Of a stretch of 64,000 nt of DNA, positions 25,106 through 34,108 are shown one piece after another. The notes under the pieces are model-generated. The model did no database searches, was not told the origin of the DNA, and saw only the letters and a program-made list of their open reading frames with translations. Source of the DNA: Sphingomonas prati. Lineage in GTDB: Bacteria; Pseudomonadota; Alphaproteobacteria; Sphingomonadales; Sphingomonadaceae. The position numbers were made by a program, and so were the translations under genes. The stretch is taken from NCBI RefSeq assembly GCF_014643515.1, contig NZ_BMJP01000001.1:1364001-1428000 (forward strand). The letters run 5' to 3'. The first letter of the stretch is position 1; every line of letters begins with the position of its first letter.

Positions 25106-27187
25106 ATGAAGCGGTGGTCCACGGCCCTGGTCGCAATCGCGCTGTTCCCCGCTCTGGTCGGTGCACGCGCCGCCCCCGATGCCCCGCGCCGCTCCGACTG
25201 GATCGCCAGCTGGGGCACCTCGCAAATGGTCGCGGACGGCGACAACGCGCTCCCCGCCATCCCCGCCGAGGGTGTCACCCTGCGCCAGGTCGTGCGCCTG
25301 TCCACCGGTGGCCGCCAGGTCAGGGTCCGGCTGTCCAACGCGTTCGGCAAGCAGCCGCTCGTCGTCGCGGCCGCACATCTGGCTCGGCCGCTCGCACTCG
25401 GCACGGCGCGCACCGACGCCGGCGTCCTGCTCGCCTTCTCCGGCCGGCCCGGCGCCACGATCCCGGCCGGCGCGGAACTCTACTCCGACCCTGTGACCAT
25501 GCCCGTCGCACCCGGCGCGGACCTCGCGATCAGCCTCCATCTGCCGGCCGCCCCCACGCCGCAGACCGGCCACCCCGGCTCCCGCGCAAACAGCTTCACC
25601 CTCCCCGGCGCGCACGTCGCCGACCCGGTCCTCGCCGGTGCCGCCACGCTCACCCACTGGTACGTCATCGCCGATGTCGAGGTCTCCGATCCCGCCAGCG
25701 CGGGCACCGTCGTCACGATCGGCGACTCGATCACCGACGGCTATGGGGTTTTGCCCAACACCAACGCGCGCTGGTCCGACGTCCTGGCCCAGCGGCTGCG
25801 CGGCAACGCGTCGACCCGCACGATCGGCGTCGTCAACGCCGGCATCGGCGGCAACCGTGTGCTGCTCGACGGGCTCGGCCCGAACCTCCTCGCGCGGTTC
25901 GACCGCGACGTCATCGCCCGCACCGGCGTCCGCTGGGCGATCGTGCTGGAGGGGGTGAACGACCTCGGCGTCCTGACGCGCGAGGCACCCGCCACCCCGG
26001 CACAGCATGCCGCGCTCGTCGCCGGCGTCACCGCCGCCTATCGCCAGATGGCCGATCGCGCGCACGCCCACGGCATCCGCCTGATCGGCGGCACGATCAC
26101 GCCGCTGATGGGCAACGAGTATTACCATCCCGGCCCCGAAACGGAGGCAGACCGCCAGGCGATCAACCGCTTCATCCGCACCTCCGACACGTTCGACGCG
26201 GTGATCGATTTCGACCGTATCGTCCGCGATCCGGTGCGTCCCGACCGGCTCGCCCCCGCCTTCGACTCCGGCGACCATCTCCACCCCTCCCCCGCCGGCT
26301 ACCGCGCGATGGGTGAGGCCGTGCCGCTGACGCTGTTCGCCACATCCGTGTCCGCAACGCGCACCAAGGCATCGCCCCCCAGCATCGCGCTGACCTTCGA
26401 CGACATCCCCTCGCACGGCCCGCTCCCGCCCGGCGAAACCCGCGTCGGCGTGATCCGCGCGATCACCGCCGCACTGTCCCGCGCCAAGGCACCGGCCTTC
26501 GGTTTCCTCAACGCCGCCAGCAACCGCGATGCGGACACGGCGAGCGCCACCGCCGCCTGGCGCGCCGCCGGCCTGCCGCTCGGCAATCACAGCTATTCCC
26601 ATCCGAACCTCGACGCGGTCGGGCCCGTCAGGTTCGCCGCGGACATCGCGCAGAACGAGGCACCGCTCGCGGCGGCGGCCGGCACCACCGACTGGCACTG
26701 GTTCCGCTACCCGTTCCTGTCGGAAGGCGCGACGCCCGCCGTTCGCGACGCGATCCGCACCGACCTTCGCACCCGCGGCTACCGCGCCGCGGCCGTGACG
26801 ATGAGCTTCGATGACTATGCGTGGAACGCGCCCTACGCCGCCTGCGCCACCCGTCACGACAGCGCCGCGATCGCGAAGCTCGACGCCAGCTTCCTCGCCG
26901 GCGCTCGTACGGCGGCACTCTCCGCCCGTGCGCGCGCGCAGACGCAGCTCGGGCGCGACGTGCCCTACGTCCTGTTGATGCACGTCGGTGCGATGGACGC
27001 GCGCATGCTGCCACGCCTGCTCGCGCTCTACCGCTCGATGGGGTTCCGCTTCACCACGCTCGCCGCGGCGCAGGCCGATCCTTATTACGCCGCGGCGAAC
27101 GACCTTTCCCTGCCCGGTCCGACCCTGTCGCTGGCCGGCCCGTCCACCATGCCCCCCGCAAGGCCGCCTGCCGGCCTGTGCACCTGA
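25106..27187 (+). CDS. two-domain SGNH esterase / NodB polysaccharide deacetylase
   Basis: A 693-residue exported protein joining two deacylating domains. After a Sec signal peptide (to about ARAAP), residues 30-410 form an SGNH/GDSL hydrolase with GDSIT (Ser208), the Gly block GIGGN, GVND and the Asp390-x-x-His393 pair in DHLHPS. Residues 425-670 form a NodB deacetylase with TFDD (430-433), the metal histidines His495 and His499 in NHSYSH, RYP (534-536) and a late LLMHVG. Both active sites look complete. The likely substrate is O-acetylated xylan, so the protein would remove acetyl groups by two different chemistries. It leads an operon with the two oxidative xylose genes. Confidence 0.9.
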   Translation: MKRWSTALVAIALFPALVGARAAPDAPRRSDWIASWGTSQMVADGDNALPAIPAEGVTLRQVVRLSTGGRQVRVRLSNAFGKQPLVVAAAHLARPLALGTARTDAGVLLAFSGRPGATIPAGAELYSDPVTMPVAPGADLAISLHLPAAPTPQTGHPGSRANSFTLPGAHVADPVLAGAATLTHWYVIADVEVSDPASAGTVVTIGDSITDGYGVLPNTNARWSDVLAQRLRGNASTRTIGVVNAGIGGNRVLLDGLGPNLLARFDRDVIARTGVRWAIVLEGVNDLGVLTREAPATPAQHAALVAGVTAAYRQMADRAHAHGIRLIGGTITPLMGNEYYHPGPETEADRQAINRFIRTSDTFDAVIDFDRIVRDPVRPDRLAPAFDSGDHLHPSPAGYRAMGEAVPLTLFATSVSATRTKASPPSIALTFDDIPSHGPLPPGETRVGVIRAITAALSRAKAPAFGFLNAASNRDADTASATAAWRAAGLPLGNHSYSHPNLDAVGPVRFAADIAQNEAPLAAAAGTTDWHWFRYPFLSEGATPAVRDAIRTDLRTRGYRAAAVTMSFDDYAWNAPYAACATRHDSAAIAKLDASFLAGARTAALSARARAQTQLGRDVPYVLLMHVGAMDARMLPRLLALYRSMGFRFTTLAAAQADPYYAAANDLSLPGPTLSLAGPSTMPPARPPAGLCT

Positions 27188-27204
27188 CAACGGAGATCGC
27201 TTCA

Positions 27205-28353
27205 GTGACCCCAATCTTCGACCCCGCCGACGCCCTCGGCACCGAATGGCGCGAAGGCCGCTGGCTCGGCCGTATCGACCGCGGCGACGGCCCCTCGCCC
27301 GTGCTCGTCGTGGGCGGCATCGTCCATGACATGTCCCGCGTCGCCCCCACCGTCGCCGAACTGGTCGCCGACGGCCTGCTCGATCACACCGCGGGCGAAC
27401 CAATCGGCGATCTCGCCAAACTCGGCCTGTCGCCCGACGGCACGCCGCGCCTGCTCAGCCCGATTGATTTCCAGTGCGTCAAGGCGGCCGGCGTCACCTT
27501 CGCCGTCTCCGCGCTGGAACGCGTGATCGAGGAACTGGCGCGCGGCGATCCCGGTGCCGCGACCGCGGTCCGCGAACGGCTCGAAACGCGCGTCGGTGGC
27601 GGTCTTGCCGCCGTCGTTCCGGGTACCGAAGAAGCCGCCGCGCTCAAGGTTGCGCTGATCGAGGAAGGGCTCTGGTCGCAATATCTCGAGGTCGCGATCG
27701 GCCCCGATGCCGAAGTGTTCACCAAGGCCGCGTCGCTCTCGACCGTCGGCTGGGGCAGCGCCGTCGGCGTGCGCTCCGACTCCACCTGGAACAACCCGGA
27801 ACCGGAGGTCGTGCTGCTGGTCGACCCCACCGGCCGCACGGTCGGCGCGACGCTCGGCAACGACGTCAACCTGCGCGATTTCGAAGGGCGCTCGGCACTC
27901 CTGCTCGGTAAGGCGAAGGACAACAACGCCTCCTGCTCGCTCGGCGCGTTCGTCCGGCTGTTCGACGACAGCTTCACGATGGACGACGTCCGCTCCGCCA
28001 GCGTCGCGCTGCGGATCGAGGGTGAGGACGGCTATGTCCTCGACGGCGCCAGCGCGATGGACCAGATCAGCCGCGACCCGGAGGAACTGGTCCGTCAGAC
28101 GATGAGCGAGCATCAATATCCCGACGGCTTCGTCCTGTTTCTCGGCACGCTGTTCGCGCCGACCAAGGACCGTGACGAACCCGGCCGCGGCTTCACGCAC
28201 AAGGTCGGCGACACCGTCTCGATCGCGTCGCCGCGGCTCGGCCGCTTGCTTAACCCGGTCACCACGTCCAAGGCGGCGCCCGAATGGACGTTCGGCGTCA
28301 CCGCGCTGGTCCGCAACCTGGCGGCCCGCGGGCTGCTGTCGAAACGCACCTGA
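27205..28353 (+). CDS. xylX: FAH-family 2-keto-3-deoxy-D-xylonate dehydratase (XylX type)
   Basis: A 382-residue fumarylacetoacetate-hydrolase-family protein. I start at a GTG nine bases after GGAG. The C-terminal FAH fold includes the metal-binding region GVRSDSTWNNPEPEV, GNDVNLRDFEG and KDNNASCSLG. In Caulobacter the XylX member of this family dehydrates 2-keto-3-deoxy-D-xylonate to alpha-ketoglutarate semialdehyde in the Weimberg pathway. The assignment rests on family plus the immediately following D-xylose dehydrogenase gene; other FAH functions cannot be excluded by sequence alone. A semialdehyde dehydrogenase, the next enzyme, is not in the window. Confidence 0.82.
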   Translation: MTPIFDPADALGTEWREGRWLGRIDRGDGPSPVLVVGGIVHDMSRVAPTVAELVADGLLDHTAGEPIGDLAKLGLSPDGTPRLLSPIDFQCVKAAGVTFAVSALERVIEELARGDPGAATAVRERLETRVGGGLAAVVPGTEEAAALKVALIEEGLWSQYLEVAIGPDAEVFTKAASLSTVGWGSAVGVRSDSTWNNPEPEVVLLVDPTGRTVGATLGNDVNLRDFEGRSALLLGKAKDNNASCSLGAFVRLFDDSFTMDDVRSASVALRIEGEDGYVLDGASAMDQISRDPEELVRQTMSEHQYPDGFVLFLGTLFAPTKDRDEPGRGFTHKVGDTVSIASPRLGRLLNPVTTSKAAPEWTFGVTALVRNLAARGLLSKRT

Positions 28354-29147
28354 TGAAAGATCCCATGCCCCAGACCCATCCCGACCCGGCACAGGCCGCC
28401 GTCTATCCCTCGCTCCGTGACAAGCGCGTCATCATCACCGGTGGCGCGTCCGGCATCGGTGCCGGCCTGGTCGAAGGCTTCGTCCGGCAGGGCGCGCGCG
28501 TTGCGTTCATCGACATCGTCGAGGCGGATGCGGAGGCGCTGATCGCACGGCTTTCGCCCAACGCGGCGCATGTGCCGATCTTCCACCGGCTCGACCTGAC
28601 CGATCTCGATGCGCTGGCGACCGTCTTCGCCACGATGATCGAGCAGCTGGGCGGCTGCGACGTCTTGCTCAACAACGCCGCGAACGACGATCGTCACACG
28701 GTGGCCGAGGTGACGCCCGACTATTGGGATCGCCGCATGAACGTGAACCTGCGCCACGCCTTCTTCGCGTCGCAGGCCGTCGTTCCGGCGATGAAGGCCG
28801 CGGGCGGCGCGATCATCAACTTCGGCTCGATCAGCTGGCACCTCGCGTTGCCCGATCTGGTCCTTTACCAGACCGCCAAGGCCGCGATCGAGGGCCTGAC
28901 GCGCAGCCTCGCCCGCGATCTCGGTCGCGACCAGATCCGCGTCAACTGCATCGTCCCCGGCAACGTCCAGACCCCCCGCCAGGAAAAATGGTACACGCCG
29001 GAGGGCGAAGCCGAGATCGTCTCGTCGCAGTGCATGGACGGCCGCATCCAGCCCTACGACATCGCCGCCATGGCCATGTTCCTCGCCTCCGACGACGCCC
29101 GCATGTGCACCGCCCACAATTACTGGGTCGACGCTGGCTGGCGCTGA
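28353..29147 (+). CDS. xdh: D-xylose 1-dehydrogenase (SDR family, Caulobacter XylB type)
   Basis: A 264-residue short-chain dehydrogenase that oxidises D-xylose to xylonolactone with NAD+. It resembles the Caulobacter xylose dehydrogenase over its whole length as I remember that sequence: VYPSLRDKRVIITGGASGIG, NNAANDDRH, INFGSISWHL, the catalytic Tyr172 and Lys176 in LYQTAK, and QEKWYTPEGEAEIV. The start overlaps the xylX stop as TGATG; a second ATG four codons in is possible. The Caulobacter symbol is xylB, which I avoid here because the window also holds xylulokinase. A clear terminator follows 50 bp later. Confidence 0.93.
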   Translation: MKDPMPQTHPDPAQAAVYPSLRDKRVIITGGASGIGAGLVEGFVRQGARVAFIDIVEADAEALIARLSPNAAHVPIFHRLDLTDLDALATVFATMIEQLGGCDVLLNNAANDDRHTVAEVTPDYWDRRMNVNLRHAFFASQAVVPAMKAAGGAIINFGSISWHLALPDLVLYQTAKAAIEGLTRSLARDLGRDQIRVNCIVPGNVQTPRQEKWYTPEGEAEIVSSQCMDGRIQPYDIAAMAMFLASDDARMCTAHNYWVDAGWR

Positions 29148-29200
29148 TGTGGTGAGCGGTCGGGGATCAAGCCCGGCCGCTGAACGACCAAAACAACGAC

Positions 29201-29230
29201 AGCCGGCGATCCCCATCGCCGGCTGTTTTT
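29201..29230 (+). terminator. rho-independent terminator of the esterase-xylX-xdh operon
   Basis: A perfect 10-bp stem AGCCGGCGAT/ATCGCCGGCT with a CCCC loop is followed by GTTTTT. It lies 54 bp after the dehydrogenase stop. Confidence 0.9.
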
Positions 29231-29383
29231 GTGTCTACGGTCTGCGACCCTGAGGGCTCGGAACACCGAACAGCTTCGACCCCAAGCCCCTCCCCCCAAA
29301 CCGTCATGTGGAAAGGTAGGCCGATACGGCCCCGCGTAGTCCCTGCGCTTGAAGAACGCCCCCAACCAATCGCACCCAGGCAT

Positions 29384-29417
29384 AAAAAAAGCGGGGGCAC
29401 CCACCGGATGCCCCCGC
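29384..29417 (-). terminator. rho-independent terminator of the xylD-xylE unit
   Basis: On the minus strand a 9-bp stem GCGGGGGCA/TGCCCCCGC with a nine-base loop is followed by seven T (seven A on the plus strand at 29384-29390). It lies 26 bp after the MFS transporter stop. Confidence 0.9.
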
Positions 29418-29442
29418 CCCTCGTCGCCTGAAGAGAAAAGCC

Positions 29443-30873
29443 TCAGCCCTCCATGTCTTCCAGTTCGCGTCCGCGCGTTTCGTTGATCATCGCCTTGACG
29501 AAGAAGAACGAGAGCGCCGCGAAGATCGCGTAGCCCGTGTAGGTGACCGCCAGACCCGGCGAGACCGACAGCGCCGGGAAGCTGACCGAAATCGCCGCGT
29601 TGGCAATCCACTGCGCGAAACCGGCCACCGCCAAGCCCGACCCGCGGATCTGGTTCGGGAACATCTCGCCCAGCATCACCCACATCACGGGGCCCCAGCT
29701 GGCGTTGAAGAAGATGACGTACAGATTGGCCGCGATCAGCGCGATCATGCCCGAATTGCCGGGCAGCGACACCGCGCCATCCGCCCCGGTCACCGCGGTC
29801 GAGAAGGCGTAGGCCACCGTCGCCAGCGTCACCGCCATGCCGGCCGAACCGACGAGCAGCAGCGGCTTGCGCCCGATCCGATCGACCGTGCCGATCGTGA
29901 AGATGCACGCCGCGATCGACAGGACACCCGACAGGATGTTGATCTGCAGCGCGTTGTCCTCCGTGAACCCGACCGCTTCCCACAACACCGCGCCGTAATA
30001 GAACACGACGTTGATGCCGACGAGCTGCTGGAAGATCGCCAGGCCGATACCCGCCCACAGGATGGGACGGATCTTGCCGGTGGTCTTGTCGCGCAGGTCG
30101 GACAGCTTCGGCTTGTGGTGATCGGCGGCGAGCGAGTTGCGGATCTCGACGACCTTGCGGTCCGCCTCGGCCTTGCCGAACAGCCGGGTCAGTACCGTGT
30201 GCGCCTCGGCGTCGCGGCCCTTGGCGACCAAGAAGCGCGGGCTTTCCGGAATCACGAGCAGCGCGAAGAAGTAGATCGCCGCCGGGATCGCCTGCAGCCA
30301 GAACATCCAGCGCCAGGCCGGATAGCCGAGCCAGAAGTCGGCGGTCGACCCGCCGGCATAACGTGCCAGCGCGAAGTTCGCGACGAACGCACCGGTCAGC
30401 CCGGTGATGATCATCACCTGCTGCACGCTGGACAGTCGCCCACGGATCGAGGCGGGCGTCACTTCGGAGATGTAGACCGGCGAGATCACGCTGGCCGCAC
30501 CGACGCCGAGGCCACCGATAATGCGTGCGAAAATGAAGATCGCCGAGCCCGTCGCCGCCCCGGCCAGCAATGCGCTGAACAGGAACAGCCCGGCGGAGAT
30601 CATCATGACGTTGCGACGGCCGATGCGGTCGGACAGCCGCCCCGCCCCGAACGCGCCGATCGCCGACCCGACCAGGATCGCGCCAACATTGACGCCGATC
30701 CCCAACCGTCCGAGCCCGAACGCGGCCTCCAGCCCCTTCTGGGTGCCGTTGATGACCCCCGAGTCATAGCCGAACATGAAACCACCGATCGTCGCCACCG
30801 CGACGATCGCGGCAATGAACCCGTGGTTGACCATGCCGCCGTCCCCGGCGAGGCCCCGCGTCGTTTCGCTCAT
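29443..30873 (-). CDS. xylE: MFS sugar:proton symporter, XylE-like
   Basis: A 476-residue major facilitator of the sugar porter family with 12 predicted helices. Family motifs include GRLSDRIGRR after helix 2, PESPRFLVAKGR before the central loop, QQLVGINVVFYYG in helix 7 and DRIGRKPLL after helix 8. D-xylose import through the inner membrane is inferred from the neighbouring xylonate dehydratase and repressor genes. A strong AGGAGAG precedes the start. It follows the dehydratase gene by 57 bp on the same strand and has no operator of its own, so the two are likely cotranscribed. Confidence 0.9.
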   Translation of the reverse strand: MSETTRGLAGDGGMVNHGFIAAIVAVATIGGFMFGYDSGVINGTQKGLEAAFGLGRLGIGVNVGAILVGSAIGAFGAGRLSDRIGRRNVMMISAGLFLFSALLAGAATGSAIFIFARIIGGLGVGAASVISPVYISEVTPASIRGRLSSVQQVMIITGLTGAFVANFALARYAGGSTADFWLGYPAWRWMFWLQAIPAAIYFFALLVIPESPRFLVAKGRDAEAHTVLTRLFGKAEADRKVVEIRNSLAADHHKPKLSDLRDKTTGKIRPILWAGIGLAIFQQLVGINVVFYYGAVLWEAVGFTEDNALQINILSGVLSIAACIFTIGTVDRIGRKPLLLVGSAGMAVTLATVAYAFSTAVTGADGAVSLPGNSGMIALIAANLYVIFFNASWGPVMWVMLGEMFPNQIRGSGLAVAGFAQWIANAAISVSFPALSVSPGLAVTYTGYAIFAALSFFFVKAMINETRGRELEDMEG

Positions 30874-30930
30874 CGTCTCTCTCTCCTCATGCCGGCTTTG
30901 CCGACTTCATCGTCCCTGGTCGTCGTAGCG

Positions 30931-32709
30931 TCAGTGATTGTGGCGCGGCGTACGGGCCGCGATGCCGCGATATTTGACTGCGAAGTCCAATACCCCACCC
31001 TCGCTCAATTGCCCGGTCTTTTCGCGATACAATTCTTCCCACGGCGTATTGCTCGCCGGGATCGGCGGGGCGGGCTCACCGCGGCGGCGCGCGATCTCCG
31101 CCTCGTCAACCAGCGCGTCGCAACGCCCGGCGGAAAGGTCGATCCGGATGATGTCGCCGGTGTGCAGCCAGGACAGACCGCCGCCGACCGCGCTTTCGGG
31201 GCTGGCGTTCAGGATCGACGGGCTGTCCGACGTGCCGGACTGACGACCGTCACCCAGCGTCGGCAACGCCAGGATCCCGCGCTGGATCAGGTGATCCGGC
31301 GGCTGCATGTTCACGACCTCGGCCGAACCGGGCCAGCCGATCGGTCCCGCGCCGCGGATCACCAGGATGCAGTTCTCGTCGATATCGAGCGCCGGGTCGT
31401 TGATCCGGTGGTGATAATCGTCCGATCCCTCGAACACGATCGCCCGCGCTTCGAACACATTCTCCATGCCGGTCCGCTCGAGATACCGTTCGCGGAACGC
31501 CGGCGAGATCACGCTGGTCTTCATGATCGCGACATCGAACAGGTTGCCGGTCAGCACGAGGAACCCGGCCTGCTCCTTCAGCGGGGTGTCGAACGCGCGG
31601 ATCACCTCGCGGTCGGTCGCGCCGCGGCCCTGGATATTCTCCGCCACCGTCCGGCCAGTCACGGTCGCGCACGCGCCGTCCAGCTTGCCCGCACCGAGCA
31701 GTTCAGTCATCACCGCCGGCACGCCGCCCGCGCGGTGGAACCGCTCGCCCAGGAACCGCCCGGCCGGCTGCACGTCCACCAGCAGCGGCAAATCGTAGCC
31801 AAACTCGGACCAGTCGGACGCCGCGATCTCGACCCCGGCATGCTTGGCCATCGCGTGGATATGCGGCTGCGCATTGGACGATCCGCCGATCGCGGTGACC
31901 ACGCGGATCGCGTTCAGGAAGCTTTCGCGCGTCAGGATGTTCGACGGGCGCAGGTCCTCATACGCCATCTCGACGATCCGCCGGCCGGTCTCATACGCAT
32001 ATTGGCCGCGCTCGCGATACGGCGCGGGAATCGCCGCGCACCCGGGCAGCGACAGGCCAAGCGCCTCGGCCACCGCGTTCATCGTCGATGCGGTGCCCAT
32101 CGTGTTGCAATGCCCCGCCGACGGCGCGCTGTCCGTCGCGCGCTGGAGGAACTCCTCCTCGTCGATCTCGCCCGCCGCCAGCTTGCGCCGCGACCGCCAG
32201 ATGACGGTACCCGACCCGACCAATTCGCCGTCGTGCCAGCCGTCCAGCATCGGCCCGCCCGACAGCACGATCGCCGGAATATCGACAGTCGATGCCGCCA
32301 TGATCCCCGACGGCGTCGTCTTGTCGCACCCGGTGGTCAGCACGACCGCGTCGATCGGATAGCCGTACAGCGTCTCGACGAGCCCGAGATAGGCCAGGTT
32401 GCGATCGAGCGCCGCGGTCGGCCGCCGGCAATTTTCGAAGATCGGGTGGACCGGGAACTCCATCGCGATCCCGCCCGCGTCGCGGATGCCGTCGCGCACG
32501 CGCCGCGCCAGGTCCAGATGGATGCGGTTGCACGGGCTCAGGTCCGACCCGGTCTGCGCGATACCGATGATCGGCCGCCCGGACCGGAGCTCGGCCGGCG
32601 TCAGGCCGTAATTCATGAAGCGTTCGAGGTAGAGCGCGGTCATGTCCGACCGCGCCGGGTCCGCGAACCAGTCCCGCGAACGGAAGGGACGAACCGGTTG
32701 ACGTTGCAC
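30931..32709 (-). CDS. xylD: D-xylonate dehydratase (IlvD/Edd family)
   Basis: A 592-residue IlvD/Edd-family dehydratase with the three cluster cysteines Cys60 (SPCN), Cys128 (GCDKTT) and Cys201 (GHCNTMGTASTM). Length and motifs agree with Caulobacter XylD-type sugar-acid dehydratases, which carry a [2Fe-2S] cluster and Mg2+ and turn D-xylonate into 2-keto-3-deoxy-D-xylonate. Xylonate as substrate is inferred from the adjacent xylose dehydrogenase, XylX-type enzyme and porter; arabinonate or other pentonates are possible. The best non-palindromic operator match of the locus lies about 50 bp upstream. Confidence 0.9.
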   Translation of the reverse strand: MQRQPVRPFRSRDWFADPARSDMTALYLERFMNYGLTPAELRSGRPIIGIAQTGSDLSPCNRIHLDLARRVRDGIRDAGGIAMEFPVHPIFENCRRPTAALDRNLAYLGLVETLYGYPIDAVVLTTGCDKTTPSGIMAASTVDIPAIVLSGGPMLDGWHDGELVGSGTVIWRSRRKLAAGEIDEEEFLQRATDSAPSAGHCNTMGTASTMNAVAEALGLSLPGCAAIPAPYRERGQYAYETGRRIVEMAYEDLRPSNILTRESFLNAIRVVTAIGGSSNAQPHIHAMAKHAGVEIAASDWSEFGYDLPLLVDVQPAGRFLGERFHRAGGVPAVMTELLGAGKLDGACATVTGRTVAENIQGRGATDREVIRAFDTPLKEQAGFLVLTGNLFDVAIMKTSVISPAFRERYLERTGMENVFEARAIVFEGSDDYHHRINDPALDIDENCILVIRGAGPIGWPGSAEVVNMQPPDHLIQRGILALPTLGDGRQSGTSDSPSILNASPESAVGGGLSWLHTGDIIRIDLSAGRCDALVDEAEIARRRGEPAPPIPASNTPWEELYREKTGQLSEGGVLDFAVKYRGIAARTPRHNH

Positions 32710-32757
32710 TCTTTACTCTCCCGTCCGGCATCGCCCGCATCGGGCCTGCCGTATCGC

Positions 32758-32771
32758 TGATAACGCTACCA
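32758..32771. promoter_or_regulatory. LacI-family operator upstream of xylD
   Basis: TGATAAC-GCTACCA matches all fixed positions of TGNTANC-GNTANCA. It lies between the repressor gene and xylD, 49 bp before the xylD start. Confidence 0.7.
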
Positions 32772-32800
32772 GATACAGGACCATCGTCAAGCGGCGGTCG

Positions 32801-33889
32801 CTACTGCGACACGCCGACGCGCGGCCGGCGCCGCGGCGGCGCATCCGACTGCCGACGGATCAGCGTGAAGTCGAGCGTGCGGTGCCGCTCCATCACTTCC
32901 CCGCCGCGCTGCTGGCGGATGGTAGAGACGAGCAGCGCCACCGCCGCGCGCGACATGTCGGCGATCGGCTGATGGATCGTCGTCAGTTCCGGCCAGATCG
33001 CGGTCGACAGCGTCGTATCGTCGAACCCGCACACCGTCAGGTCGCCCGGCACGTCTAGCCCGCGACGATGCGCCGCCGCGACGGTCGCCGCCGCCATGTC
33101 GTCGTTGGATGCGAAGATCGCGGTCGGCGGATCGTCCAGCTCCAGCAGCTGCTCCGCCGCGTCCAGCCCCGACCGGTAGGTATAGAGCCCATGCGCGATC
33201 AGCTTCTCGTCGAGCGGGATCCGCGACTCCTCGAGCGCGGCCGAATAGCCCTCCAGCCGCCGCGCGCTGGCCGACAGGTTCGGGTTGCCGGTGATGAACC
33301 CGATCCGCCTGTGGCCCAGCGCCAGGATGTGCCGCACCATCGTCCGCGCCGCCTCGCGATCGTCGATCCGGATCGCGAGCAGTTCGTCGGCCGGCAGGCC
33401 GCTCGCGACCGAAACTGTCGGCACGCCCGCGGCGGACAGCAGGTCGAGGATCGAGTCCGTCTCGCAGAGCGGCGGTGGCAGGATCACGCCGTCGATCCCC
33501 CCCTCGATCAAATGGCGCGTCACCTCGATCTCGTGGTCGCCCAGTTCGCATTTCTCGACGATGATCTGCACGTCGCTGCGCGCGGCCTGGTCCAGGCTAC
33601 CAAGCAGGAACTCGCTCAGGAACCCCGCACTCGGGTTGCTGTACAACAGCCCGATCCGCGTCTGCCCCGCCCCGGCCAGGCTCCGCGCCGCCGGGTTGGG
33701 CGCGTAGTTCAGCGCTGAGATCGCCTTGTTGACCTCGTCGCGCGTCACCAACCGGACGTTGTTCACCCCGTTGATGACGCGCGAAACGGTCATCGGCGAT
33801 ACGCCGGCACGCTTCGCCACATCGCTGATTGTCGGGGCGCCGCCTGCGCGGCGGGAGGCTCTTGTCTTACCGGGTCCGTCGAGGCTCAT
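32801..33889 (-). CDS. xylR: LacI-family transcriptional repressor (XylR-like)
   Basis: A 362-residue LacI/GalR-family regulator. The helix-turn-helix and hinge are at about residues 19-75 (TISDVAKRAGVSPMTVSRVING), followed by a periplasmic-binding-protein-like sensor domain with FITGNPNLSASARRLEGY and CGFDDTTLSTAIWPELTTI. It lies between the oxidative genes and the GH43-xylulokinase-isomerase operon, the central place for a local controller. Caulobacter XylR is a LacI-type repressor released by xylose. The ligand here could be xylose or a xylo-oligosaccharide; that is inference. A short GTTT-ATCGC-AAAC inverted repeat just upstream (33897-33909) might be an autoregulatory site. Confidence 0.88.
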   Translation of the reverse strand: MSLDGPGKTRASRRAGGAPTISDVAKRAGVSPMTVSRVINGVNNVRLVTRDEVNKAISALNYAPNPAARSLAGAGQTRIGLLYSNPSAGFLSEFLLGSLDQAARSDVQIIVEKCELGDHEIEVTRHLIEGGIDGVILPPPLCETDSILDLLSAAGVPTVSVASGLPADELLAIRIDDREAARTMVRHILALGHRRIGFITGNPNLSASARRLEGYSAALEESRIPLDEKLIAHGLYTYRSGLDAAEQLLELDDPPTAIFASNDDMAAATVAAAHRRGLDVPGDLTVCGFDDTTLSTAIWPELTTIHQPIADMSRAAVALLVSTIRQQRGGEVMERHRTLDFTLIRRQSDAPPRRRPRVGVSQ

Positions 33890-34040
33890 GATGTAGGTTT
33901 ATCGCAAACGGCCCCCGCGGCAAGAGGGCATCGCTCCGGTCCATTCCGCGCGGTCCCGCTTTGACGCGCCCGTCGTGGCAAGACGGCGCCCCGCCTCGCG
34001 CGGAGGCGAGTTGGACTTGCCTCCCCCCGGCATTCGATTA

Positions 34041-34054
34041 TGAGAGCGCTAACC
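34041..34054. promoter_or_regulatory. candidate LacI-family operator before GH43-xylB-xylA
   Basis: TGAGAGC-GCTAACC has the central GC-GCTAAC of the site family but a G for T in the left half and C for A at the end. It lies 54 bp before the GH43 start, between this gene and the divergent repressor gene. Confidence 0.5.
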
Positions 34055-34108
34055 ACTTCGCCACCGCCACAGGTCTCGCAGAAGATCGCTTCAGGAAGGA
34101 TCATGATC

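Noticed and set aside
30115-32760. 881-codon plus-strand frame opposite the porter and xylonate dehydratase
   Set aside because: Both minus-strand genes have intact motifs and Shine-Dalgarno sequences. The plus-strand frame is an Arg/Asp/His-rich shadow.
33897-33909. GTTT-ATCGC-AAAC upstream of the LacI gene as a firm operator
   Set aside because: It is a short inverted repeat that does not fit the TGNTANC-GNTANCA pattern. It is mentioned with the gene only as a possibility.
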